The position numbers and the translations under genes are program-made. A stretch of 64,000 nt of DNA from an uncultured Candidatus Actinomarina sp. GTDB lineage: Bacteria > Actinomycetota > Acidimicrobiia > Actinomarinales > Actinomarinaceae. The notes beneath the pieces are model-generated. The model was not told where the DNA came from, did not search any database, and saw nothing but the letters and a program-made list of their open reading frames with translations. How positions within the stretch are numbered: the first letter of the stretch is position 1; each line of letters starts with the position of its first letter. Location: contig CACMQN010000003.1 in assembly GCA_902615855.1 (NCBI GenBank), positions 1 to 64,000 of the forward strand. Direction: 5' to 3'. Below are positions 18,946 through 27,242 of the stretch, in pieces.

Positions 18946-20058
18946 ATGAGCAAAAAAATACTACTTGGTATTACTGGTAGTATTGCTGCTTCAAAGTCAG
19001 AAAACCTACATTCATTACTTTCAGAAAATAACGAAACTGTAGTCTTTTCAACCGATGAAGGATTGAAGTATATTTCAGAGGAATTTCAAAATAAAAATGA
19101 TATCTTTCATAGTTGGGATCAATTAGATGGATCACCTCATATAGAATATGCAAGATGGGCTGATAGTATTGTTATATATCCAGCAACAGCAAATTTTATA
19201 AGTAAATTTGCAAATGGTTTGGCTGACAATTTATTACTTTCTACTTTATTGATGTTTGATAAAGAAATTTATGTTGCTCCTGCAATGCATGAAGAAATGT
19301 TTATGGACAATAAAATACAGTCAAACATCATTGATTTAAGCGACAATGTAATATTTTGTGGTCCCAGATATGGAAACCTTGATATTGGAGATAAAGGTTT
19401 AGGTAGGCTTATCGAGCCAATAGAAATGTATGATATTTTATTTAATAAAAAAGAAAAGGTTATCGTAACATCAGGTCCAACATCTGAATATCTTGATGAT
19501 GTTAGAACAATAACAAACAAATCTTCTGGAAAGCAAGGAAGGTCAGTTGCTATAGAATTGATGAGTCTAGGATATGATGTTGTTTACATACATTCGAAAA
19601 CAATATCTCCTGTTGCTGGAGCTAAAAATATTTCATTTGATACTTCAAAGGAATTACAGGAAGCAATGAATATTGAAGCAAATAGTACAAAGCATTTGTA
19701 CATGGTTGCTGCTGTTTCTGATTTTATACCTGAAAAAGTAGAAGGAAAAATGAAAAGAACTGAAGGCAATATGACATTAAATCTGTCACCAAACGTTGAT
19801 ATAGTGAAAGAGTACAAAGAAAAATATAAAATGATAAATGTAATAAGTTTTTCAGCTCAAACTAATGATGACCTTAATTTTGAAAAGATTAATGACAAAA
19901 ATTCTGATTTTTTAGTTATTAATAATATTAATGATATTTCATTTGGTTCAGACACTAACAAAGTAACCATTATTAATAAAAAAGACAAAGTGTTTGAATC
20001 AGAAGAAAAAAATAAACATATCATTGCTCAAGAGATCATTAAAAATACTTTGATTTAA
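18946..20058 (+). CDS. coaBC: Bifunctional phosphopantothenoylcysteine decarboxylase/synthetase
   Basis: This enzyme carries out two steps of coenzyme A synthesis. Residues about 1-165 form the flavin-dependent CoaC domain (ITGSIAASK, HIEYARWADSIVIYPATAN, APAMHEEM). Residues about 170-370 form CoaB (VTSGPTSEYLDDVRTITNKSSGKQG, KMKR, FLVINNI). In the flap segment that carries the catalytic Cys in E. coli Dfp (ACGD.G.GR), this protein reads LDIGDKGLGR, so the cysteine is replaced. Actinobacterial CoaBC proteins may also differ here, so loss of activity is not implied. At 370 residues it is shorter than the usual 400. Confidence 0.92.
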   Translation: MSKKILLGITGSIAASKSENLHSLLSENNETVVFSTDEGLKYISEEFQNKNDIFHSWDQLDGSPHIEYARWADSIVIYPATANFISKFANGLADNLLLSTLLMFDKEIYVAPAMHEEMFMDNKIQSNIIDLSDNVIFCGPRYGNLDIGDKGLGRLIEPIEMYDILFNKKEKVIVTSGPTSEYLDDVRTITNKSSGKQGRSVAIELMSLGYDVVYIHSKTISPVAGAKNISFDTSKELQEAMNIEANSTKHLYMVAAVSDFIPEKVEGKMKRTEGNMTLNLSPNVDIVKEYKEKYKMINVISFSAQTNDDLNFEKINDKNSDFLVINNINDISFGSDTNKVTIINKKDKVFESEEKNKHIIAQEIIKNTLI

Positions 20059-20059
20059 A

Positions 20060-21415
20060 TTGTTTGCTGATGTAGAAATAATCTCAAATAACACATATAA
20101 GTTTCAACTTTTTACATATTCAGTACCTAAAAATCTATCTAATAAAATTGATATTGGTTCAATAGTTTCAGTGAATTTTAGAAATAGAAAGAAAACTGCT
20201 GTTGTTGTAAATATACATAATAAAGATTTAAAAATTAAAACTTTAAAACCTGTTGAAAGGATTATTAGTAAGTTAGATCAAGATCAGTTACTTTTTTTAA
20301 AACACGTCGCAGTTTCTTATTATTTAAATATTGGTTTTTTAATTTTCAATCTGTATAAGGATATGAATTTTAAATTAGATAGAAAGATTGAAAATAGTTC
20401 ATTAAGTATTTTTAACAATACAGAAATAGACAAAGTGTTATCTACTAATTCTAAAAATATAATCTTTACTCCTTCTTTAAAAGCAACTAAAAATTTATAT
20501 AAATATCTGTCAAAAAAAGGAATAAAAATTAATTTTTATCAAAAAACTGGTGGCAAAGATGAAATCCACAATGCATTAAGTAAAGTTAATAAATTTAACA
20601 ATTGCATATTACTTGCGAATAATTTTATGAAAATAAAACCACAATCAACTTTAAATTACCATTTTTTTGATACCAATGATTATTCTTACAATTTACCAAA
20701 ATTTAATTCTCTAAACATTATTGAATTGTCAGTACTTAAAAATAAGTACTTTGGAGGAAATTATCATTATTACAATGAGTATCCATCTCTAAATTACTTC
20801 AATAAAATTGAAAATTATAAAACTCCTGATCTAAGTAATGTAGAAATTTATCATGGAAACTCTTTACAAGATTGTATTGAATTATTTAAAACAAAGCATA
20901 CTGATAAAAATTTAAAATTATTTTTTCACGACGAGATTTTAAATGAATTACTTAATGATTACAAAGTTGTAAAAAGTGAGAATGATTTATACGATTTAAA
21001 TTTATTAGTAAACCCTACAATATCTTTTAAAGGTAAATTAAATTCTGAACGTTTAATTTTTCTGTTACGACAAATAGAGAGGTCGAAGCGAAATAATAGT
21101 TTAACGATCATACTTACAACAAAAAATATAAACTTAAAAGAATCTTTAAAAAATCAAAATATAACAAAATGGAGTAAGGAAGAGCTAATATCTAGAAAAA
21201 AATGGGGACCAAACCTTGATCATAAAGTTTTTAAATTTTCATCTGATTCAATAATTAAATATGAAAATGAATATATTTTAGGACCTAAAAAGGTTGATAA
21301 TTTATATGAATACGAAATCAATATAAATTTATCAAAAGATACTAATTACAATGAAATTACAAATATGTATTCAAAACTATTACAGTATGAGCCAAGAAAA
21401 GTTATTTCTATATGA
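20060..21415 (+). CDS. priA: Degenerate primosomal protein PriA
   Basis: This is a 451-residue protein starting at TTG. The N-terminal 100 residues fit the PriA 3'-end-binding domain (GSIVSVNFRNRKKTAVVV). The gene sits between coaBC and def-fmt, where actinobacteria carry priA. No Walker A or DEXX box is present and only two cysteines occur, so both the helicase ATPase and the zinc-binding region are lost. Bacterial PriA has about 650-730 residues. Actinobacterial PriA proteins are known to be ATPase-deficient; this one is more reduced still. Identity rests mainly on position and the N-terminal domain. It could act only as a structural replication-restart factor. Confidence 0.65.
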   Translation: MFADVEIISNNTYKFQLFTYSVPKNLSNKIDIGSIVSVNFRNRKKTAVVVNIHNKDLKIKTLKPVERIISKLDQDQLLFLKHVAVSYYLNIGFLIFNLYKDMNFKLDRKIENSSLSIFNNTEIDKVLSTNSKNIIFTPSLKATKNLYKYLSKKGIKINFYQKTGGKDEIHNALSKVNKFNNCILLANNFMKIKPQSTLNYHFFDTNDYSYNLPKFNSLNIIELSVLKNKYFGGNYHYYNEYPSLNYFNKIENYKTPDLSNVEIYHGNSLQDCIELFKTKHTDKNLKLFFHDEILNELLNDYKVVKSENDLYDLNLLVNPTISFKGKLNSERLIFLLRQIERSKRNNSLTIILTTKNINLKESLKNQNITKWSKEELISRKKWGPNLDHKVFKFSSDSIIKYENEYILGPKKVDNLYEYEININLSKDTNYNEITNMYSKLLQYEPRKVISI

Positions 21416-21909
21416 TGAATGAAATTGTAACTTTTGGTCACCCATCCCTTAAATCTAAATCAGTAAATATTACTGAATTTGATGAAACACTAAAAAAATT
21501 ATCAGAAAGAATGTTAAAAATTATGTATGAGGCACCTGGAGTAGGTCTAGCAGCTCCACAAATTGGTATAAATAAAAATATTTTTGTTTTTGATGCTGGA
21601 GAAGGTCCGAACGTAGCAGTCAATCCAAAGAAAATCGAAGTTGAGGGTTCTGCGGTATTTTTAGAGGGATGTCTTTCATTACCTGGTTATTATTGGGAAA
21701 TTGAAAGACCAGAATATTCAAAAATCTACTGTCAAGATATAAACGGTGAAGATATTACATATGAAGGGGAAGATCTTATGGGTAGAGTTCTCCAACATGA
21801 ATATGACCATTTAAAAGGCAAGCTTTTACTATCATCTTTATCTAGAAAAGAGAGAAAAGAAGCAATTAAAAAAATTGCGATAAATGGGTTTCCAGGAAAT
21901 GACTTATAA
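21412..21909 (+). CDS. def: Peptide deformylase
   Basis: This metalloenzyme removes the formyl group from nascent proteins. The 165-residue protein has all three motifs: GVGLAAPQ, EGCLS and QHEYDH, which supply the metal-binding Cys and two His and the catalytic Glu. Two adjacent ATG codons (21412 and 21415) could start it; both overlap or abut the priA stop. It overlaps fmt, its functional opposite, by 11 nt. Confidence 0.96.
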   Translation: MMNEIVTFGHPSLKSKSVNITEFDETLKKLSERMLKIMYEAPGVGLAAPQIGINKNIFVFDAGEGPNVAVNPKKIEVEGSAVFLEGCLSLPGYYWEIERPEYSKIYCQDINGEDITYEGEDLMGRVLQHEYDHLKGKLLLSSLSRKERKEAIKKIAINGFPGNDL

Positions 21910-22711
21910 GTATTTTTTTGGTAGTGACAGTAGGAGTATTCCTTACTTAAATACTTTACTAGAAAATTACGATTCAATAAAAGTGGTGACAACAGAGCCT
22001 CGGAATACTGGCCGTGGTAGGAAGATTTTAAATAATCCGGTTGAAGATTATTGCAGAAGAAATAATGTTGAATGTTCTTACTTTTCTAATTCAAAATATT
22101 ATGACGATATGGATTTTGGTATCTGCGTAAGTTTTGGTTCTATTTTTTCAAACGATTTTCTAAATAAACATCCTTCTATATTCAATATTCATTTAAGTAT
22201 ATTGCCTAATCTAGTCGGTCCATCCCCAGTTGAAACAACAATATTAAATGGCGATACACTATTTGGATATACTATTTTTAAGATCATTAATGAGGTTGAT
22301 AAAGGTCCAATACTCTTTACAAATCAAATTGATATTGTTAACAATTATTCATCAAATGTATATCAAGAATTATCTGACGATTTTAAAATAAACTTTAACA
22401 GCATCGACTTTAATTCATCATTGAAAGATCAAGTGGGTGAAGTAACTAGAAGTTATAAATTCACCAAAAATGATTATTTAATAAGTAAAGAAGATACGCT
22501 AAACAATGCAAAAAATAAAATAAAAGCTTTTGATGTTTTAGGTCCTGCTTTTATTAAATACGATTCAAAAATAATTAAAATCCATAAATATACTGAGAAT
22601 AATTCAACTTTTACATATGAATTAAAAGATGGACTCTTATATTTAGATGAAATAACACCTGAAGGGAAAAAAAGAATGAAAGCAAATGATTATATGCGTG
22701 GGCTTCAATGA
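21899..22711 (+). CDS. fmt: Methionyl-tRNA formyltransferase
   Basis: This enzyme formylates initiator Met-tRNA. The start was placed at the ATG giving MTYKYFFGSDS, which matches the family pattern 'xxFFGT'. An ATG five codons upstream would extend further into def. The catalytic Asn and His lie in FNIHLSILP, and the catalytic Asp in NEVDKGPIL. At 270 residues it is shorter than the usual 310, with a reduced C-terminal tRNA-binding domain. The rsmB gene that often follows fmt in actinobacteria is missing; rpe follows directly with an ATGA overlap. Confidence 0.92.
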   Translation: MTYKYFFGSDSRSIPYLNTLLENYDSIKVVTTEPRNTGRGRKILNNPVEDYCRRNNVECSYFSNSKYYDDMDFGICVSFGSIFSNDFLNKHPSIFNIHLSILPNLVGPSPVETTILNGDTLFGYTIFKIINEVDKGPILFTNQIDIVNNYSSNVYQELSDDFKINFNSIDFNSSLKDQVGEVTRSYKFTKNDYLISKEDTLNNAKNKIKAFDVLGPAFIKYDSKIIKIHKYTENNSTFTYELKDGLLYLDEITPEGKKRMKANDYMRGLQ

Positions 22712-23298
22712 AAATATCAGCAAGTATTCAGGCATCAAATATATATAATCTTCTTGATGAATTAGAAAACTACAAAGATAGTTTTGATCAATTACATGTA
22801 GATATTACAGACGGTAATTTCACAGATAATATTTCACTACCAGTTGCAATTATTGAGTACATCAAAACTAACACAGAATATGTTGTTGATACACATTTGA
22901 TGCTAAATAACAACGAATTATTTACTAACAAAGCGTTTGAATTTGGCTCAGATATAGTAACAGTTCATTGTGAAACAACGTCACCTGAATTATTTAGTTC
23001 ACTAGTGAATAAACACAATAACGTTGGAATAGGTATATTACCGAGTACAGATATAAATGTTTTATCTGATTATATTGATAGTGCACATAGCGTATTGTTG
23101 CTTACAGTAAATCCGGGGTTTTCTAATCAAAACAAAGCAGTTAATTTATTAGATAGAATTATTGAATTTAAAAATACTTATCCTAATTACTCTAATTTAT
23201 TAATTGTAGATGGAGGGGTTAAAAATGAAGAACTACAAACCTTGAGGGATTTAAAAGTTGATATAGCTGTTCAGGGAGGAGCTATATTTGCTAAATAG
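22708..23298 (+). CDS. rpe: Ribulose-phosphate 3-epimerase
   Basis: This enzyme interconverts ribulose 5-phosphate and xylulose 5-phosphate in the pentose phosphate pathway and so supplies the sugar phosphate for the riboflavin genes that follow. The 196-residue TIM barrel keeps the metal-binding residues in LHVDITDG, DTHLML and LIVDGGV, and the VNPGF phosphate loop. It is shorter than the usual 215-225, mostly at the C-terminus. It overlaps ribD by 11 nt. Confidence 0.9.
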   Translation: MKISASIQASNIYNLLDELENYKDSFDQLHVDITDGNFTDNISLPVAIIEYIKTNTEYVVDTHLMLNNNELFTNKAFEFGSDIVTVHCETTSPELFSSLVNKHNNVGIGILPSTDINVLSDYIDSAHSVLLLTVNPGFSNQNKAVNLLDRIIEFKNTYPNYSNLLIVDGGVKNEELQTLRDLKVDIAVQGGAIFAK

Positions 23299-24271
23299 CC
23301 TTCAATATCTCAATTTTTCTGAGCATATGATTGAAGCAATTAAATTTGCACTTAGATATGATCCAACTCCAAATCCAAGAGTCGGTGCTGTGCTGGTTGA
23401 TAAAAATAATAAAATAAAAAAGATAACTGCACATACAGAAAAAGATAAGGACCATGCTGAATATAATCTAGTTAAAAATTCAGATATTACGGAAAATGAT
23501 ACTTTATATGTTACGTTAGAACCTTGTTTTCATGATGACACATCACCATCTTGTGCAAATGCGGTTTTGGAAACAAATGTTCAAAATATAGTTGTTGGGG
23601 ATATAGATCGTGATGAAAGAACTAATGGTAAAGGTATCGAACTTTTAAAGAATAACGATTTAAATGTATCTATTGAAAATGGTGTAAATGATTTTTTAAA
23701 TCCTGGATACAAAATCAAAAATTATAAACCATACCTCATTGGTAAAGTAGCCACCTCAGCAGATCATATAATATACAATGAAAAAAAGAAGTATATTACC
23801 AATAAAGATTCATTAGAAATTACCCATTATTTAAGAGCAACCGTTGATTCCGTCATAATTGGAAAAAATACATTAAAAATTGACAAACCAAAGTTGAATG
23901 TACGTCTAGATTATGAATATAAAAATCCTCAACCAGTTGTTTTGTGGGGCAATGACACTAAAGAGCTAAAAAAATATTCTAATTCATTTAATAATTTTTT
24001 ATTTTATGTTGAGAATGACGAAGATTCATTTAGTAGCTTTCTAGAGAGACATTCAATAAAAAGTGGATTAGTAGAAGGTGGTAATTCTATTTTGTCTTAT
24101 TTTCTAAATAAAGATATGATTGACGAATTTTATTATTTTAAGTCATCAGATATCCTTGAAAGTGGATTAAAAATTGATAAAACAATTGAGGAATATATAA
24201 GTAATAACTTTAATTCTATTCGAGAATATCCCATTATTGATAATCTATTAACTACTTATACTAATAAGTAA
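23288..24271 (+). CDS. ribD: Bifunctional riboflavin biosynthesis deaminase/reductase RibD
   Basis: RibD deaminates and then reduces the GTP cyclohydrolase II product. The N-terminal deaminase domain has the zinc residues in DHAEYNLV and LEPCFHDDTSPSC. The C-terminal reductase domain (about 150-327) is divergent but keeps RATVDSVIIGKNTL and GLVEGGNSILSYFL. The TTG at 23288 is a possible start. The in-frame ATG at 23327 would begin MIEAIKFAL, close to the minimal family N-terminus, and is an alternative. It joins ribE by TAATG. Confidence 0.92.
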   Translation: MLNSLQYLNFSEHMIEAIKFALRYDPTPNPRVGAVLVDKNNKIKKITAHTEKDKDHAEYNLVKNSDITENDTLYVTLEPCFHDDTSPSCANAVLETNVQNIVVGDIDRDERTNGKGIELLKNNDLNVSIENGVNDFLNPGYKIKNYKPYLIGKVATSADHIIYNEKKKYITNKDSLEITHYLRATVDSVIIGKNTLKIDKPKLNVRLDYEYKNPQPVVLWGNDTKELKKYSNSFNNFLFYVENDEDSFSSFLERHSIKSGLVEGGNSILSYFLNKDMIDEFYYFKSSDILESGLKIDKTIEEYISNNFNSIREYPIIDNLLTTYTNK

Positions 24272-24849
24272 TGTTTACTGGAATTATTAATTCGATTGGA
24301 AATATTGAATCAAGAAATATTGATGAAATACAAATAAGTACAGATAATGATTTATATCATGGATTGGAATCAGGTACTAGTATTTCCGTAGATGGCACGT
24401 GTCTTACATTAAGAGACTACAATGATGATTTCTTAAATTTTCAAGTATCTGAAGAAACATTCAGTAGGACTGTGGCTAAAGAGTATGAAAAGGATGTTAA
24501 AACAAATTTAGAACTTCCTGCTACTTTAACTACTTTCTTAAGTGGACATATAGTACAAGGCCATGTTGATAATACATCTGTTGTAACAAACATTGTTGAA
24601 AACGAGAATAATCTTTGGACATATCATTTTAAAAATACGGATACAAGATTTATAGTTGATAAAGGTTCCATAACTATAAATGGAATATCCTTAACTGTTG
24701 TTAATCCCAATAAAGACGAATTTAGTGTTGCAGTTATAAACGAGACATATCAAAGGACAAATTTAAAGTACCTTAAAATCGGATCGATAGTTAACATTGA
24801 ATATGACATACTTGCTAAATATATGGAAAGAATGATAAATGATAAGTGA
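24271..24849 (+). CDS. ribE: Riboflavin synthase, alpha chain
   Basis: This enzyme dismutates two molecules of dimethylribityllumazine into riboflavin. The 192-residue protein shows the internal repeat of two lumazine-binding barrels. The first starts MFTGIINSIG and contains ISVDGTCLT. The second contains GHIVQGHVD and ITINGISLTVV. Length is a little below the usual 200-215. It sits between ribD and ribBA with short overlaps. Confidence 0.95.
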   Translation: MFTGIINSIGNIESRNIDEIQISTDNDLYHGLESGTSISVDGTCLTLRDYNDDFLNFQVSEETFSRTVAKEYEKDVKTNLELPATLTTFLSGHIVQGHVDNTSVVTNIVENENNLWTYHFKNTDTRFIVDKGSITINGISLTVVNPNKDEFSVAVINETYQRTNLKYLKIGSIVNIEYDILAKYMERMINDK

Positions 24850-26041
24850 CATAGAAGTTATTATCGAAAAATTTAAAAAAGGTGAGATGGTCATTCTCGT
24901 TGACGATGAAGACAGAGAGAATGAAGGTGATTTAATTGTATCTTCTCAGTACCTAACACCTGAACACATTAACTTTATGATAACTTATGCAAAAGGTCTT
25001 GTGTGCGCACCAATCGCAAAAGATGTAGCAATAAAGTTAAAACTTTCATTAATGCAGGGTATTGATAATGAAGAAGATACACAATTTACAACTTCAGTTG
25101 ATTTAATGGGAGATGGGGTTTCAACAGGAATTTCAGCAGATGATAGATTTAAAACAATAAAAGGTCTTAGTGATCCAAATGCTACTAGGCAAGATTTTAA
25201 AGTTCCAGGTCACGTCTTTCCTTTGCAGGCAATGGATGGAGGAGTATTAAGACGTGCTGGTCATACTGAAGCGGCTGTAGACTTATGTTTACTCGCAGAT
25301 CATTATCCGGTAGCTGTTATTTGTGAAATAATAAATGATGATGGTTCAATGGCACGCATTGACGATCTAGTAAATTTTTCGAAAAAACACGATGTAGCTA
25401 TTGGGACAATTAAAGACTTAATCGAATACAAGTTGAAATTAACAAATCCTGTGTCTTTTGTATCTAAAGCAAAAGTGCCGACAGAATATGGTGAATTTAC
25501 TGCGCATGTTTACAAAGACAATAATGATAATACTGAGCATATTGCATTGACATATGAGAATTACTTAGAAGGTGAGTCTTCAATGGTAAGAGTGCACTCA
25601 GAATGTTTAACAGGTGATGTATTTAGTTCAAATAAATGTGATTGTGGATACCAGTTAGATAGTGCATTAGAAACTATTGTAAATAATGGTTCCGGTGTTC
25701 TTCTATATATGAGAGGACATGAAGGAAGGGGAATAGGTTTAGGAAATAAGATTAAAGCATACTCATTACAAGATGAAGGTGCAGATACGGTTGAAGCAAA
25801 CATTCAACTTGGTTTTGAAATGGATCAAAGAGATTATGGAACTGGTGCATTGATACTTAGAGATTTAGGAATTACTAATATGAATTTACTCACAAATAAT
25901 CCAAGCAAAAGAGCAGGTTTAGAAGGTTTTGGTTTAAATATTGTAAAAAGAACACCACTTAAGGGAAAGACAACACCAGAGAATACTTCATATCTTGAGA
26001 CAAAAGAAAACAAGATGGGTCATAATTTTAATGAAGAATAA
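24839..26041 (+). CDS. ribBA: 3,4-dihydroxy-2-butanone 4-phosphate synthase / GTP cyclohydrolase II
   Basis: This bifunctional enzyme starts both branches of riboflavin synthesis. Residues about 1-200 are DHBP synthase (DDEDRENEGDL, RAGHTEAAVDL). Residues about 205-400 are GTP cyclohydrolase II with the zinc-binding HSECLTGDVFSSNKCDCG and RGHEGRGIGLGNK. The motifs expected for both activities are present. The 400-residue length is normal. It overlaps ribE by 11 nt and ribH by 11 nt. Confidence 0.96.
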   Translation: MISDIEVIIEKFKKGEMVILVDDEDRENEGDLIVSSQYLTPEHINFMITYAKGLVCAPIAKDVAIKLKLSLMQGIDNEEDTQFTTSVDLMGDGVSTGISADDRFKTIKGLSDPNATRQDFKVPGHVFPLQAMDGGVLRRAGHTEAAVDLCLLADHYPVAVICEIINDDGSMARIDDLVNFSKKHDVAIGTIKDLIEYKLKLTNPVSFVSKAKVPTEYGEFTAHVYKDNNDNTEHIALTYENYLEGESSMVRVHSECLTGDVFSSNKCDCGYQLDSALETIVNNGSGVLLYMRGHEGRGIGLGNKIKAYSLQDEGADTVEANIQLGFEMDQRDYGTGALILRDLGITNMNLLTNNPSKRAGLEGFGLNIVKRTPLKGKTTPENTSYLETKENKMGHNFNEE

Positions 26042-26429
26042 AGTAGCAATTGTTTATTCAGATTATTACAAAAACGTCACTAATGGTTTATTAGATGGAT
26101 TCAATAATTCAATTGATTCAACTTTTGAATGTGATGAGTTTAAGGTAAGTGGTAGCTGGGAAATTATATACAAAATTAATTCACTTATAGACGAATACGA
26201 TAAGTTTGTAGCTATTGGAGTCATTGTTAAAGGTGAGACAGATCATTATGAATTTTTATCTTCAAGTATTGCTAATCAATTATTAAATTTAACAACAACA
26301 AAAAATGTATATATATCAAACTGTGTCCTAAACGTACTTAATATTGACCAAGCAACTGAAAGAGCTGGGTCTGAAAATAATAAGGGTGCTGAATCTGCCC
26401 AAGCTTTAAATAATCTTTTTATTACATAA
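26031..26429 (+). CDS. ribH: 6,7-dimethyl-8-ribityllumazine synthase
   Basis: This enzyme condenses the products of RibBA and RibD into lumazine. The ATG giving MKNKVAIVYSDYY was chosen because the family begins with a short strand of this type; a longer reading would run 47 nt into ribBA. GVIVKGETDHYEFL carries the catalytic His, and NIDQATERAG with the nearby lysine is the C-terminal phosphate-binding signature. At 132 residues it is shorter and more divergent than usual (about 150). It is the last gene of the unbroken run from pdxS. Confidence 0.88.
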   Translation: MKNKVAIVYSDYYKNVTNGLLDGFNNSIDSTFECDEFKVSGSWEIIYKINSLIDEYDKFVAIGVIVKGETDHYEFLSSSIANQLLNLTTTKNVYISNCVLNVLNIDQATERAGSENNKGAESAQALNNLFIT

Positions 26430-26449
26430 TAAAATTTAAGTTATATAAT
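26421..26449 (+). promoter_or_regulatory. Putative promoter for infC-rpmI-rplT-pheST operon
   Basis: A perfect -10 hexamer TATAAT lies at 26444-26449, with ATTACA (four of six matches to TTGACA) at 26421-26426 and a 17-nt spacer. The -35 overlaps the end of ribH. The predicted start near 26456 would give a leader of about 70 nt before infC. This is a pattern match only. Confidence 0.5.
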
Positions 26450-26501
26450 TAATTCTAAGCGAACGATGTTCCACCTACTGTGAAAAATAGTATGGTAAGT
26501 A

Positions 26502-26526
26502 AAAACAGCTTCGTGCTGTTTTTTTT
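26502..26526 (+). terminator. Terminator-like hairpin immediately before infC (possible attenuator)
   Basis: AACAGC (26504-26509) pairs with GCTGTT (26515-26520) around the loop TTCGT, and flanking A and T runs lengthen the stem. Eight T follow, ending at the base before the infC ATG at 26527. It has the form of an intrinsic terminator and could end the riboflavin transcript, attenuate infC transcription, or mask the infC start. A second weak hairpin is possible between about 26461 and 26495. Bacillus uses an L20-controlled leader at the same operon; similarity here is positional only. Confidence 0.6.
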
Positions 26527-27057
26527 ATGAAAGGGAAACAAATAGCAGAATTAAATGTTAACGAAGAGATAAAATCCAAGAAACTATTGGTAATTGCACC
26601 AGATGGCGTTCAAGTTGGAGAATTAGAACTAAAAAAAGCTCTTATATTGGCTGAAGAACTTGAACTTGATCTTGTTGAAGTCTCTCCGGAAAGTAAGCCA
26701 CCGGTTGCTCGTTTAATGGATTACGGCAAATATAAATATGAACTTAATCAAAAAGCAAGAGAGTCAAGAAAAAAACAAGTAAAAATTAATGTAAAGGAAA
26801 TACAACTGAAACCAAAGATTGATACACACGATTACAAAATTAAATTAAATCAATCAAAAAAGTTTTTAGAAGATGGAGATAAAGTGAAATTTACTATGAG
26901 ATTTAGAGGTAGGGAAGCAGAATATCCTGAACTAGGACAAAAAATCTTAGATAATTTTAGAGATGAACTTGTTGATTTAGCAATGGTTGAATCTACTTCG
27001 AGGCCAGATGGTAGATCATTAACAATGGTACTAGCGCCTAACGGAGGTAAAAAATGA
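26527..27057 (+). CDS. infC: Translation initiation factor IF-3
   Basis: IF-3 keeps the 30S subunit free and checks start-codon pairing. The 176-residue protein has the N-terminal domain (LNVNEEIKSKKLLVIAPDG, PPVARLMDYGKYKYE) and the C-terminal domain (KVKFTMRFRGRE). The ATG start lies directly behind a T run, so there is no Shine-Dalgarno sequence in the usual window. The start is supported by alignment with the family N-terminus. It heads the conserved infC-rpmI-rplT cluster and overlaps rpmI by 4 nt. Confidence 0.95.
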   Translation: MKGKQIAELNVNEEIKSKKLLVIAPDGVQVGELELKKALILAEELELDLVEVSPESKPPVARLMDYGKYKYELNQKARESRKKQVKINVKEIQLKPKIDTHDYKIKLNQSKKFLEDGDKVKFTMRFRGREAEYPELGQKILDNFRDELVDLAMVESTSRPDGRSLTMVLAPNGGKK

Positions 27058-27242
27058 AACATAAAACCCATAAAGGAATGAAAAAAAGAATAAGAGTTAG
27101 TGGTAGTGGAAAATTCATGAGAAGACGTGCTCATAGATCACACTATAAATTGGCTAAAGGTAGCAATTCATGGTCAAGACTAAAAAGAGATGTTGAGTCA
27201 TCTAAGGGTGATTCAAAAAAAATAAGAAAGTTGTTGAGTTAA
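27054..27242 (+). CDS. rpmI: 50S ribosomal protein L35
   Basis: This is a 62-residue, very basic protein starting MKHKTHKGMKKRIRVSGSGK, the typical L35 N-terminus, with the conserved RRRAHRSH. It lies between infC (ATGA overlap) and rplT, whose ATG follows the rpmI stop immediately. Confidence 0.95.
   Translation: MKHKTHKGMKKRIRVSGSGKFMRRRAHRSHYKLAKGSNSWSRLKRDVESSKGDSKKIRKLLS

Noticed and set aside
23760-26430. FMN riboswitch controlling the riboflavin genes
   Set aside because: The rib genes are joined to rpe without an intergenic region, and no RFN-type sequence was recognised upstream of any of them.
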